Below, piece after piece: positions 52,302-61,830 of a stretch of 64,000 nt of DNA (position 1 is its first letter; each line of letters starts with the position of its first letter). Source of the DNA: Flaviramulus basaltis (GTDB taxonomy: Bacteria; Bacteroidota; Bacteroidia; Flavobacteriales; Flavobacteriaceae). The stretch spans positions 372,001 through 436,000 of the forward strand of contig NZ_FPKV01000001.1 in the NCBI RefSeq assembly GCF_900114265.1. The letters run 5' to 3'. A program made the translations under genes and the position numbers. The notes under the pieces are model-generated. The model searched no databases, was not told the DNA's origin, and was given only the letters and a program-made list of their open reading frames with translations.

Positions 52302-55300
52302 TTAATTTAGCTTATAATGTAAATTTCTCGCTTCAAGTTCACTTATAAGTTCTTGACAAACTTTAACCTTTTGTTTTCTACTTGGCATTGAAAGTTTTAT
52401 CTTTTCTTTTGTATCATAAACTAAAAAATTAAGCATTTGATTACCTGGATGCCTATGAAATAATTCCTTTAATGCTATTATTTTCTGCTCATTTAAATCA
52501 TTTATATCAACTTGAATAGAAAGCTTTTTAGCATAATTTTCCATAACATCATGCAACAATTGGAAATTATTAAATTGTAACCTCGGGTCACTCTTCTTAC
52601 CCGTATCTTTATTAACCCAACCTTCACGCACAAATGTTTTAACAAAAACAAAATTGTTTTTCATTAAAAAGTGCCTAAACTTTAAATACTCTTCTCCAAA
52701 AATTCTGAATTCAAAACTATCTGTGTAGTCTTCAATTGTAAATAAAGCCCATCCTTTACCTTGTTTACTAACCCGATGTTGCACATCGGTAACCACGCCT
52801 CCAAAAACTATTTCTCTATTTAAATAGGGCTCTAAATTATTGAACATTGCTATGGCACCATTACAAAATGTTTTTATTTCAGTTTTAAAATCATCTAACG
52901 GATGACCAGAGATATAAACACCTACAACTTCACGCTCTTTACTTAGCTTCTCCATAGTCCCCCACTCTTCGCATGGTGGCACTTGAGGTTCTGCTATTTG
53001 TACATCACTAGCATCACCAAACAAACTAACTTGTGCGGAATTTTCGTTTTCCTGATGTTTTGCCCCGTACTTAATTGCTTTTTCTAAAAAAGTAATTCCA
53101 TCACCATCGTCATGAAAATATTGCGCTCTATGTGTTGACGCTAACCCATCAAAACCACCAGCTAAAGCTAAATTTTCGAATGCTTTTTTATTTGCTGCTC
53201 TTAAATCTATACGTTTTGCGAAATCGAATATAGATTTATAATGACCTTCTTTTTTTCTATTTTCAACAATGGTCATAACTGCTCCATGTCCTACCCCTTT
53301 TATGGCTCCCATTCCAAAACGAACAGCATAATCTTTATTTACAGAGAATTTATAAAATGATTCGTTAACATCAGGCCCAAGAACATCCAACTTCATGCGT
53401 TTACATTCTTCCATAAAAAACGTCACTTGTTTAATGTCGTTCATATTATTTGAAAGCACAGCAGCCATGTATTCTGCAGGATAATGTGCCTTTAAATAAG
53501 CTGTTTGATAAGCAATCCAAGCATAACAGGTTGAATGCGACTTATTAAAAGCATAACTTGCAAAAGCTTCCCAGTCTTTCCAAACCTTTTCTAGAATTTT
53601 TGCATCATGACCATTTGCACTTGCCTGCTCAATAAATTTAGGTTTCATTTTATCAAGTACAGCAATTTGCTTTTTTCCCATGGCTTTACGCAATACATCG
53701 GCTTCACCTTTAGTAAATCCTGCCAATTTTTGGGATAGCAACATTACCTGCTCTTGATATACTGTAATACCGTATGTTTCTTTTAAGTACTCTTCCATGG
53801 CTGGTAAATCGTACTCAATATCTTCATCACCATGTTTTCTACGAACAAAACTTGGAATATATTCCATTGGTCCTGGACGATAAAGTGCATTCATCGCAAT
53901 TAAATCTTCAAAAACAGTAGGTTTTAAATCTTTAAGATGCTTTTGCATTCCAGGAGATTCATATTGGAATACCCCAACTGTTTCACCTCTTTGGAATAAC
54001 TCATAAGTCTTTTCATCATCTAGAGGGAAATTATCTGGATCTAGCAAAATATCATGTTTTGCTTTTACAATTTTAACCGTATCCTTAATTAGAGTTAAAG
54101 TTTTTAATCCTAAAAAATCCATTTTTAGAAGTCCCGCATCTTCAACTACAGAGTTGTCAAATTGGGTTACATATAAGTCTGAATCTTTTGCTGTTGCTAC
54201 AGGAACGAATTTGGTAATATCATCTGGTGTGATAATTACACCACAAGCATGAATACCAGTATTACGAACAGAACCTTCTAATGTTCTTGCAAGGTTTACT
54301 GTTTCTGCTTGTAAATCGCTACCATCAGCTATATTTAAAAGTTCGTTAACTTTCTCTAAATCTTCAGCTCTAAACTTTTTACTTAATTCTTTTTCATCTA
54401 GTCCAAAAATCTTTCCAAGCTTAGACATTGTTGGAATTAATTTTGCAATTCTGTCGGCATCAAAAAGTGGCAAATCTAAAACACGTGCTGTATCACGAAT
54501 AGATGACTTTGCTGCCATCGTACCGTAAGTAATAATTTGTGCTACTTGATTACTTCCGTATTTATTGATTACATAATCCATAACCCGACTTCTGCCTTCG
54601 TCATCAAAATCGATATCAATATCGGGCATACTAATACGATCTGGATTTAAGAAACGCTCAAAAAGCAAGTCGTATTTAAGCGGATCGATATTCGTAATCC
54701 ACAAACAATAAGCAACAACAGAACCTGCTGCCGAACCACGTCCTGGACCAACAGACACGTCCATATTTCTGGCTTCTCGAATAAAATCTTCAACAATTAA
54801 AAAATATCCTGGATAACCTGTGTTTTCTATAACGCTTAGCTCAAAATCTAATCGTTCTACAACTTCTTCTGAAAGTTCTTCTCCATACCTTTTTTTTGCG
54901 CCTACAAAAGTTAAATGTTTTAAAAAAGCATTCTCACCACGTTTGCCTCCATCGGCTACATCTTCATCTTTTTTAAATTCATCTGGAATATCAAAAGCAG
55001 GTAATAAAACTTCCCTTGCTAACTGGTAACCTTCAACTTTATCTACAACTTCTTTTATGTTTGTAATTGCCTCTGGAACATCTTTAAACAAGGCTTTCAT
55101 TTCATCTGAAGACTTAAAATAATAGTCTTGATTTGGTAAACCGTAACGATATCCTCGTCCGCGACCAATTGGTGTCGCTTGCTTTTCTCCGTCTTTTACA
55201 CACAGTAAAATATCGTGTGCATTAGCGTCCTGTTGCTTGCAATAATAAGTATTGTTGGTTGCAATTAATTTAACATCGTGCTTTTTAGAAAATTCAATCA

Positions 55301-56690
55301 GTATAGGGTTAACACGATTTTCATCTTCTTGATTATGTCGCATTAACTCAATATACAAATCATCACCAAATTGTTCTTTCCACCAAAGCAAAGCCTCTTC
55401 AGCTTGATTTTCTCCTACATTTAAAACCTTACTTGGCACTTCGCCATACAGGTTTCCTGTAAGGACAATAAGGTCTTCTTTATACTGTTCAACTAATTTT
55501 TTATCGATTCTAGGGAGATAGTAAAACCCATCAACAAACGCATGAGATGATAATTTTGCAAGATTATGATATCCGTTTTTATTTTTTGCTAAAAACACTA
55601 TTTGATAGCCATTATCCTTTCTAGTTTTATCTTGATGATTTTCGCAAACAAAAAACTCACAACCAATAATTGGTTTTACTTCTTTTTCCGTAACCGTTTC
55701 TCCGCTTTCTTCGGCTGCTTTAATTTTAGCTTTAACCCCGCTATTATGTCTGTTCGCTGCATTTACAAAGTGAAATGCTCCCATCATGTTTGCATGATCT
55801 GTTAAGGCAACGGCAGACATATTGTTTTCTGCAGCAGAAGCAACTATATCAACAACACTCATGGTTGATTGTAATACAGAAAACTGTGAGTGATTGTGCA
55901 AGTGAACAAAATCTACATCTTCTAAATCGGATACATTTTGCTTAATTTCTTCAGAAGAAATTTTACTGCCTTCAGCTTTTTTAAGACGCTCACGAATTTT
56001 AGCACTTTCCTTTTTAAGGTTTATATGCTTTAATCCTATAAGCTGAATTTCGTTAGGGTTTGCCTCTTTAAAATTTTGGAAATATTCCAGCTCAACATCA
56101 AGCTGCTCTTTGGTATACTCTCCTAAACGAACCAATTCCAAAAAACATCTTGTAGTCGCTTCAACATCGGCTGTTGCGTTATGTGCTTCGGAAAAAGGCT
56201 TATTAAATAAATGTTGATGTAACTCTGTTAATGTTGGCAACTTAAACTTACCGTAACGTCCGCCAGGAATTTGGCATAAACTAGCTGTATGCTCTGTACA
56301 TGTATCTAAAACAGGTAGTTCTTGTAATGAGTTTGCAACTCCTCCTCTCACAAATTCGGCACCCATAATATTAAGATCGAACTTAACATTTTGCCCAACA
56401 ACAAATTTGGTTTTGCTTAATGCTTCATTAAACTTTTCTAATACTTCTGCTAAAGAAACACCTTGCTCTTCGGCTAATTCTGTTGAAATACCATGGATTT
56501 TCTCGGCATCATAAGGAATATTAAATCCTTCTGGTTTTACTAAATAATCTTGATGATCGATACAATTACCCATAACATCGTGTAATTGCCATGCAATTTG
56601 TATGCACCTAGGCCAGTTATCTGTATCTGTTATTGGTGCGTCCCAACGTTTTGGTAATCCGGTGGTTTCTGTATCGAAAATTAAATACAT
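52302..56690 (-). CDS. dnaE: DNA polymerase III alpha subunit with N-terminal exonuclease
   Basis: A 1462-aa replicative polymerase. Residues 1-200 form a DEDD exonuclease (FDTETTGLPKR, VGQNVKFDLNIMG, HNATADVEAT), then a PHP domain (VHLHNHSQFSVLQ), the catalytic PDIDIDFDDEGR (about 688) and the FASYAFNKSHSTCYAWIAYQ motif. The exonuclease fusion is usual in Flavobacteria. It differs from the ICE DnaE2-like copy in length and architecture. Confidence 0.96.
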   Translation of the reverse strand: MYLIFDTETTGLPKRWDAPITDTDNWPRCIQIAWQLHDVMGNCIDHQDYLVKPEGFNIPYDAEKIHGISTELAEEQGVSLAEVLEKFNEALSKTKFVVGQNVKFDLNIMGAEFVRGGVANSLQELPVLDTCTEHTASLCQIPGGRYGKFKLPTLTELHQHLFNKPFSEAHNATADVEATTRCFLELVRLGEYTKEQLDVELEYFQNFKEANPNEIQLIGLKHINLKKESAKIRERLKKAEGSKISSEEIKQNVSDLEDVDFVHLHNHSQFSVLQSTMSVVDIVASAAENNMSAVALTDHANMMGAFHFVNAANRHNSGVKAKIKAAEESGETVTEKEVKPIIGCEFFVCENHQDKTRKDNGYQIVFLAKNKNGYHNLAKLSSHAFVDGFYYLPRIDKKLVEQYKEDLIVLTGNLYGEVPSKVLNVGENQAEEALLWWKEQFGDDLYIELMRHNQEDENRVNPILIEFSKKHDVKLIATNNTYYCKQQDANAHDILLCVKDGEKQATPIGRGRGYRYGLPNQDYYFKSSDEMKALFKDVPEAITNIKEVVDKVEGYQLAREVLLPAFDIPDEFKKDEDVADGGKRGENAFLKHLTFVGAKKRYGEELSEEVVERLDFELSVIENTGYPGYFLIVEDFIREARNMDVSVGPGRGSAAGSVVAYCLWITNIDPLKYDLLFERFLNPDRISMPDIDIDFDDEGRSRVMDYVINKYGSNQVAQIITYGTMAAKSSIRDTARVLDLPLFDADRIAKLIPTMSKLGKIFGLDEKELSKKFRAEDLEKVNELLNIADGSDLQAETVNLARTLEGSVRNTGIHACGVIITPDDITKFVPVATAKDSDLYVTQFDNSVVEDAGLLKMDFLGLKTLTLIKDTVKIVKAKHDILLDPDNFPLDDEKTYELFQRGETVGVFQYESPGMQKHLKDLKPTVFEDLIAMNALYRPGPMEYIPSFVRRKHGDEDIEYDLPAMEEYLKETYGITVYQEQVMLLSQKLAGFTKGEADVLRKAMGKKQIAVLDKMKPKFIEQASANGHDAKILEKVWKDWEAFASYAFNKSHSTCYAWIAYQTAYLKAHYPAEYMAAVLSNNMNDIKQVTFFMEECKRMKLDVLGPDVNESFYKFSVNKDYAVRFGMGAIKGVGHGAVMTIVENRKKEGHYKSIFDFAKRIDLRAANKKAFENLALAGGFDGLASTHRAQYFHDDGDGITFLEKAIKYGAKHQENENSAQVSLFGDASDVQIAEPQVPPCEEWGTMEKLSKEREVVGVYISGHPLDDFKTEIKTFCNGAIAMFNNLEPYLNREIVFGGVVTDVQHRVSKQGKGWALFTIEDYTDSFEFRIFGEEYLKFRHFLMKNNFVFVKTFVREGWVNKDTGKKSDPRLQFNNFQLLHDVMENYAKKLSIQVDINDLNEQKIIALKELFHRHPGNQMLNFLVYDTKEKIKLSMPSRKQKVKVCQELISELEARNLHYKLN

Positions 56691-56807
56691 TAAGTAAGTT
56701 TATTTGTTTATAATTTGGTTCGTTTAGAGCAAAAAACGAAGTGTATAAAAATACATAGAATTTATACTTTTTTAAAGGATAGTTATAAAGAGTTTTAAAC
56801 AAAAAAA

Positions 56808-56826
56808 CGCAACCCAATGGGTTGCG
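56808..56826 (-). terminator. Intrinsic terminator of the DUF2383 gene
   Basis: CGCAACCCA and TGGGTTGCG form a 9-bp arm pair with almost no loop sequence. On the minus strand it is followed by a run of seven T. It lies 25 bases after the stop. Confidence 0.88.
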
Positions 56827-56850
56827 CATAACTAACTAAATAATTAATGT

Positions 56851-57327
56851 TTATGACACTAATTCCTCATGTACTTTTTCGGTATTAATTGCTGCTTGAA
56901 TCGCATTTTTTTGATTGAATAACAGCGAATCAATACTTGGTGGTAAAGTTCTATCTTTCAAAACTTCATTATATTCATCAAGGCTTGCTTTTTCGCCTTT
57001 AATAGCCTCTTCTAAAATAGCCTCTTCGTCATTCGATGAGAATAAAGATTTTAAGCTCATCCAATTTCTGTGCATTGTTCCTTTAAAACTACCAGATTCT
57101 TTTGGGTCTTCACCGTAGCGTAAAATTTCTGTTCTAATTTGTTTAGCAAACTCACTACGCTCTGTAGCTCTTCTTCTAAAAAATATTTTTAAATCTGTGC
57201 TATCAACATGATCTGCAGCATTTAAATACCCTTTTTCAGCATCATAATTCTTGACTAATAATTCATTTAATTTGTTTGAAATTTCTTCCGTGTACTTCAT
57301 AATATCATTTTCATTTTTAAATTTCAA
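56851..57327 (-). CDS. DUF2383 (PA2169-type) four-helix protein
   Basis: A 158-aa helical ferritin-like protein (EEISNKLNELLVKNYDAEKG, DLKIFFRRRATERSEFAKQI, EAIKGEKASLDEYNEVLKD). Function is not established; stress roles are suspected for the family. Two more paralogues lie 3 kb downstream. Confidence 0.85.
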   Translation of the reverse strand: MKFKNENDIMKYTEEISNKLNELLVKNYDAEKGYLNAADHVDSTDLKIFFRRRATERSEFAKQIRTEILRYGEDPKESGSFKGTMHRNWMSLKSLFSSNDEEAILEEAIKGEKASLDEYNEVLKDRTLPPSIDSLLFNQKNAIQAAINTEKVHEELVS

Positions 57328-57494
57328 TAATTTATTTTAAGATGCTTATTGTTTCACATCATCATATACAATATAAGTGATAAGACTACCTTTGTCAAGG
57401 TATTTAACAAGGTTTGTGATTGTTTTAAGAGGGCTTTAACACAATTATTTATCTCTTAAAATTTATATTACTTTTGAAAAACAATATTTTTATT

Positions 57495-58562
57495 ATGAAA
57501 TTAAAAATTTTACTATTAGTGACAATTGTTTTTTTTAGCTGCAAACAACAAACCAAAAGTATACCTCTTTACATAGGCACTTATACATCTGGTGACAGTG
57601 AAGGTATTTACAAACTACTATTTAATACTGAAACTGGCGAACTTAAAGATTTAAGTTTGGCTGCAACTATTGATAACCCATCGTTTATAACATATTCTCC
57701 AAACAAAAAAAACATTTATGCAGTTGGTGAAGGTGATGATGGAACTGTGTCATCATTTAAAGTTGAAGAAGCAGGAACATTGCAATTAATAAATAAAGTG
57801 AAAAGTCATGGAGGCGCGCCATGCCATATTTCTACAAATAAAGAAGGAAATAAATTGGCTACCTCAAATTATGTAGGTGGCAATATGGCTTTATACGATA
57901 TTAAAGAAGATGGAAGCCTTAATGAAGCTTCACAGGTTTTTGATCATAATTCTCTTGAGCAAAAGTCTCACGTACATTCTGCTCAATTTTACAAAAACAA
58001 TCTTTTTGTAGCAGATTTAGGAAGAAACGCCATGTATTTATATAAAAAAGAAAGCAATAACAATTACAAACTGAAGGACTCTTCTATTGTAAAATTTACC
58101 AAAAATGCTGGCCCAAGACATTTTGCATTAACTAACAACGGTGACTTTATTTATATAATAAATGAATATGCTAGTACCATTACTACCGCAAAAAAAGTTG
58201 GAGATAGTTACGAACTAATAAATCACACATCAACGCTTTCTAAGGATTATTCTGGAGAAAATTCATGTGCAGATATTCACTTATCTAAAAACGAACGTTT
58301 TATATATGGTTCCAATAGAGGAGAAAACTCCATAGCCGTTTTTAAAAGAAATACAGAAACAGGAACCATAGAAAAAATACAAAATGTACCTGTTCATGGT
58401 GATTGGCCTCGTAATTTCACATTAGACCCTACAGGGAAATTTTTATTAGTTGCAAATAAAAAAAGTAGCAATATATCGGTTTTTAGTGTTGATGCTTCCT
58501 CTGGAGAATTATCGTTTTTAAATGATATTGCTTTACCAAACCCTGTTTGTCTTTTATTTTAA
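57495..58562 (+). CDS. Lactonase-family (6-phosphogluconolactonase-like) lipoprotein
   Basis: About 355 aa from ATG 57495; the TTG at 57474 is a poorer start. The leader MKLKILLLVTIVFFSC is a lipobox, so the protein is membrane-anchored outside the cytosol. The rest is a seven-bladed propeller with GGAPCHIS, VHSAQFYKNNLFVADLG, GPRHFALTNNG and HGDWPRNFTLDPTGKFLLVA. This is the Lactonase_7 fold; an actual phosphogluconolactonase activity is doubtful for an exported protein. Confidence 0.88.
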   Translation: MKLKILLLVTIVFFSCKQQTKSIPLYIGTYTSGDSEGIYKLLFNTETGELKDLSLAATIDNPSFITYSPNKKNIYAVGEGDDGTVSSFKVEEAGTLQLINKVKSHGGAPCHISTNKEGNKLATSNYVGGNMALYDIKEDGSLNEASQVFDHNSLEQKSHVHSAQFYKNNLFVADLGRNAMYLYKKESNNNYKLKDSSIVKFTKNAGPRHFALTNNGDFIYIINEYASTITTAKKVGDSYELINHTSTLSKDYSGENSCADIHLSKNERFIYGSNRGENSIAVFKRNTETGTIEKIQNVPVHGDWPRNFTLDPTGKFLLVANKKSSNISVFSVDASSGELSFLNDIALPNPVCLLF

Positions 58563-58595
58563 ACTAAACGCATCATTTTCAACACAAATAAAGTC

Positions 58596-58624
58596 TTGAT
58601 AATTAAAAAAATATAGTATCTTTG
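58596..58624 (+). promoter_or_regulatory. Promoter of rpsP
   Basis: TTG (58596-58598), 18 bases, then TATCTTTG (58617-58624): a standard flavobacterial promoter 47 bases before the rpsP start. Confidence 0.75.
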
Positions 58625-58671
58625 CGCCCTCATTAATAACCGAGGTCGAGAACCTCAATTAATTAATTATT

Positions 58672-59175
58672 ATGCCAGTAAAAATTAGATTACAAAGACA
58701 CGGTAAAAAAGGGAAACCTTACTATTGGATCGTTGCAGCTGATGCACGTTCAAAAAGAGATGGTAAATACTTAGAAAAATTAGGTGCTTACAATCCAAAC
58801 ACAAACCCAGCAACAGTTGAATTAAATGTTGATGGTGCTGTAACTTGGTTACAGAATGGTGCACAACCAACAGATACGGCTAAAGCTATTTTATCTTACA
58901 AAGGTGCTTTATTAAAAAATCACCTTGCAGGTGGTGTTAGAAAAGGTGCTTTAACAGAAGAACAAGCTGAAGCTAAATTTAACGCTTGGTTAGAAGAAAA
59001 AGCGACTAAAGTACAAGCTAAAACTGATGGTTTATCTAAAGCTGATGCTGAAGCTAAATCGAAAGCACTAGAAGCTGAAAAAGCTGCTAATGAGGCTCGT
59101 ATTGCTGCTGCTGTTCCTGTTGTAGAAGAAGAAGCTCCTGCTACAGAAGCTGAAGCTACTAACGAAGAAGAATAA
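58672..59175 (+). CDS. rpsP: 30S ribosomal protein S16
   Basis: A 167-aa protein with the S16 core (KIRLQRHGKKGKPYYWIVAA, YLEKLGAYNP, WLQNGAQPTDTAK) in the first ~80 residues. An Ala/Glu/Lys-rich extension of about 85 residues follows, as commonly seen in Bacteroidota S16. It is followed by a terminator and rimM. Confidence 0.97.
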   Translation: MPVKIRLQRHGKKGKPYYWIVAADARSKRDGKYLEKLGAYNPNTNPATVELNVDGAVTWLQNGAQPTDTAKAILSYKGALLKNHLAGGVRKGALTEEQAEAKFNAWLEEKATKVQAKTDGLSKADAEAKSKALEAEKAANEARIAAAVPVVEEEAPATEAEATNEEE

Positions 59176-59201
59176 AAAACATTAATTTTTTATACTTTTA
59201 A

Positions 59202-59230
59202 ACTCCGATAACTTTTATCGGAGTTTTTTA
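59202..59230 (+). terminator. Intrinsic terminator between rpsP and rimM
   Basis: ACTCCGATAA (59202-59211) pairs with TTATCGGAGT (59215-59224), then T6. It lies only 10 bases before the rimM start, so rimM is read through or has its own leader start. Confidence 0.85.
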
Positions 59231-59239
59231 TTTATTACA

Positions 59240-59764
59240 ATGAAAAAAGAAGATTGCTTTTATTTAGGTAAAATTGTTAGAAAATACAGCTTTAAAGGCG
59301 AGTTGCTAATTAAATTAGATACCGATCAACCGGATTTATACGAAAATCTAGATGCTATGTTTATTAATGTACGTAATACATTAATCCCATTTTTTATTGA
59401 AAGTTCTCAACTTCATAAATCAGATTTATTGCGTGTTCAGTTTGAAGATGTAATCAATGAAGCCGATGCGGATTCATTAATAAAAAGTGAAGTGTACTTA
59501 CCTTTAGAGTTTTTGCCAAAACTAGAAGGAAATAAGTTTTACTTTCATGAAGTAATTGGTTTTACCATGAATGATAAAAACTATGGGGAAGTAGGAAAAA
59601 TTGTGGCTGTTAATGATTCTACAGCACAAGCATTATTCGAAGTAGAAAATAATGGTAAGGAAATTTTAATTCCTATGAATGATCAGTTTATAGTAAAGGT
59701 CGATAGAAAAAACAAAACTATTCTAGTCGATACACCAGAAGGTCTTATTGATCTATACCTTTAG
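59240..59764 (+). CDS. rimM: 16S rRNA processing factor RimM
   Basis: A 174-aa protein with the two-barrel RimM layout (YLGKIVRKYSFKGELLIKLD; KFYFHEVIGFTM; EILIPMNDQFIVKVDRKNKT). It assists maturation of the 30S head and binds S19. Gene order rpsP-rimM is conserved in bacteria. Confidence 0.94.
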   Translation: MKKEDCFYLGKIVRKYSFKGELLIKLDTDQPDLYENLDAMFINVRNTLIPFFIESSQLHKSDLLRVQFEDVINEADADSLIKSEVYLPLEFLPKLEGNKFYFHEVIGFTMNDKNYGEVGKIVAVNDSTAQALFEVENNGKEILIPMNDQFIVKVDRKNKTILVDTPEGLIDLYL

Positions 59765-59802
59765 GTTTAAAAATTAATTTGTAAATAAAGTTTTAAAATC
59801 AC

Positions 59803-60270
59803 TTAAAAAGACACAATATTTTTAGCAAATAAATCTTTATGTACTTCAATAGAGTACAGTGATTTTACAATAGTATTTTTTTGACCTTCCAACAATTTCT
59901 CTATTTCTTCTGGGAAATCAAATTTATTAAGAGCTTTTTGGTATTTCTCAATATCTATTACTTGCATTCTCCCAATTTCTGTAAACAGAAATTGCTCATC
60001 TTTAGTTGATATAATCTCACTTAAATTTAAACTCAGTAAGTTATTAGAATCAAATACTCCTTGCGGATAAGTTGGTATTCCTCCTTTTTCTCTTATAAGG
60101 AAATCTATACTTTTTATAAATTGATTTCTTTCGTAACTAGATACTCTAAAGAAGTTTTTTAATACAATATTATCAACTTCATCAAGTGCATTTAAGAATA
60201 TCTTTTCTGTTTTGTGATTAACAATTAATAATTTGTTCAGAGAGGAAATAATTTTTTTAGCCTTTTTCAT
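59803..60270 (-). CDS. DUF2383-like protein, paralogue 2
   Basis: A 155-aa helical protein (SSLNKLLIVNHKTEKIFLNA, DNIVLKNFFRVSSYERNQFI) that follows the same pattern as the 56851 gene but is much diverged. Function unknown. Confidence 0.7.
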   Translation of the reverse strand: MKKAKKIISSLNKLLIVNHKTEKIFLNALDEVDNIVLKNFFRVSSYERNQFIKSIDFLIREKGGIPTYPQGVFDSNNLLSLNLSEIISTKDEQFLFTEIGRMQVIDIEKYQKALNKFDFPEEIEKLLEGQKNTIVKSLYSIEVHKDLFAKNIVSF

Positions 60271-60437
60271 GGTTAAGTTGGTCTTGTTTGATTTGAATGA
60301 TTTAAAAAAATTTGATCGCTATCTCTTCAAAAAAAGAGATTAAACAATATAAAATTTTATCTAAATCTTATATGGACTTTGCTAAATTAATAAAAAAAAT
60401 CCATGAAATGCAAAAAACACCTCTTTAAATGCGTTTT

Positions 60438-60887
60438 TTAAGCTACAAATGCAGATTCTCTTTTTAAAACACGCATTGTAGCTTGAATACTATCTCTCTG
60501 TTTTATTAAAATCCTACATAATTGTAAAGGTAAATTAGGCTCCATTAATAATTGATTGTATTTATCGATACTTACTTTTTTAAGACTGAAAACCTCATCT
60601 AATAAATCATTTTGATTTTCTAAAAAAATTAAATTTCTAAAATTCATTTTTACTTTATAAAAATCTTTACTTAATTCTCCTAACTGTTCAGGGTTACCAT
60701 CAAGAATTTTAATTTCATTTTTCAATTCTATACTAAACTCATATCTTTCTAGGCCTCTTTCTCTAAAAAATGTTTTTAATGTGTTATCAGTAACATTTTT
60801 CAGGGCCTCCAAGTATATTTTCTCTACCTCATAATTCATAATTAATAAATCATTAAGTTTTTCTATAATTTTTTCTGAATACTTCAT
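60438..60887 (-). CDS. DUF2383-like protein, paralogue 3
   Basis: A 149-aa protein (EKIIEKLNDLLIMNYEVEKI, NTLKTFFRERGLERYEFSIE) closest in pattern to the 56851 protein. With that gene and the 59803 gene it forms a dispersed family, separated by rpsP-rimM and the lactonase. Confidence 0.75.
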   Translation of the reverse strand: MKYSEKIIEKLNDLLIMNYEVEKIYLEALKNVTDNTLKTFFRERGLERYEFSIELKNEIKILDGNPEQLGELSKDFYKVKMNFRNLIFLENQNDLLDEVFSLKKVSIDKYNQLLMEPNLPLQLCRILIKQRDSIQATMRVLKRESAFVA

Positions 60888-61005
60888 ATTGATGTAATTT
60901 AGTGCTCTATTAATTTATATACGAGTATATAACACGTTGAAGAACTAATAATTATAATTTTTAACAGACTTTAGCATACTTTATAATATTTTAACACTAA
61001 AACAC

Positions 61006-61722
61006 ATGTCGAAGAGCCCATTTGCCTTTAAGGAATTTACTATTAATCAAGACCAATGCGCCATGAAAATTGGCACAGATGGAGTTTTACTTGGCGCTTG
61101 GTCTTCCTTGGAAAGGAATCCATTTTCTATTTTAGATATTGGTGCAGGAACAGGTGTTTTGTCTCTCATGTTGGCACAACGAAGTCATGCAGAACTTATT
61201 GACGCTATCGAAATTGACGATGCCGCTTACGAACAATGTGTAGACAATTTTGAACAATCTCATTGGGGAGACAGACTCTTTTGTTATCATGCTTCCTTAG
61301 AAGAATTTGTTGATGAAATTGATGACAAATACGACCTTATAATTTGCAATCCTCCTTTCTACTCTGAAGATTATAAAACTAAAAATTCAGCAAGAGACAT
61401 GGCGCGTTTTCAAGACGCAATGCCCTTTGAAGAATTAGTTTTTGGTGTATCAAAATTACTTTCTAAAAATGGCATATTTTCTGTTATTATCCCATATAAA
61501 GAAGAAAATCTTTTTATATCTCTAGCCTCTAAATTTAATATTTTTCCTAATAAAATACTTCATCTAAAAGGTAACTCTACTTCTAAAATAAAACGAAGTT
61601 TAATAGAATTTTCCTTTAGTGAAAATACCGTCAAAATTAGTGAGCTAATTATAGAAACAGAAAGACATAAATACACCCAGGATTATATAAATCTAACTAA
61701 AGATTTTTATTTAAAAATGTAA
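61006..61722 (+). CDS. trmN6: tRNA1(Val) (adenine-37-N6)-methyltransferase-like protein
   Basis: A 238-aa SAM-dependent methyltransferase with FKEFTINQDQCAMKIGTDGV, motif I LDIGAGTGVLSLML, IEIDDAAYEQ and catalytic IICNPPFY. This matches YfiC/TrmN6-type enzymes that modify tRNA. Its short C-terminal half fits the family. Confidence 0.88.
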   Translation: MSKSPFAFKEFTINQDQCAMKIGTDGVLLGAWSSLERNPFSILDIGAGTGVLSLMLAQRSHAELIDAIEIDDAAYEQCVDNFEQSHWGDRLFCYHASLEEFVDEIDDKYDLIICNPPFYSEDYKTKNSARDMARFQDAMPFEELVFGVSKLLSKNGIFSVIIPYKEENLFISLASKFNIFPNKILHLKGNSTSKIKRSLIEFSFSENTVKISELIIETERHKYTQDYINLTKDFYLKM

Positions 61723-61830
61723 TTTAATCAATAAAGATTAATTAAATTTGATGAATAAAAATGATGAATTCTCAAAAAAAATAAAGATTCATTATTGATT
61801 TTATTTTAAACACCTATAAATTTTATCTTT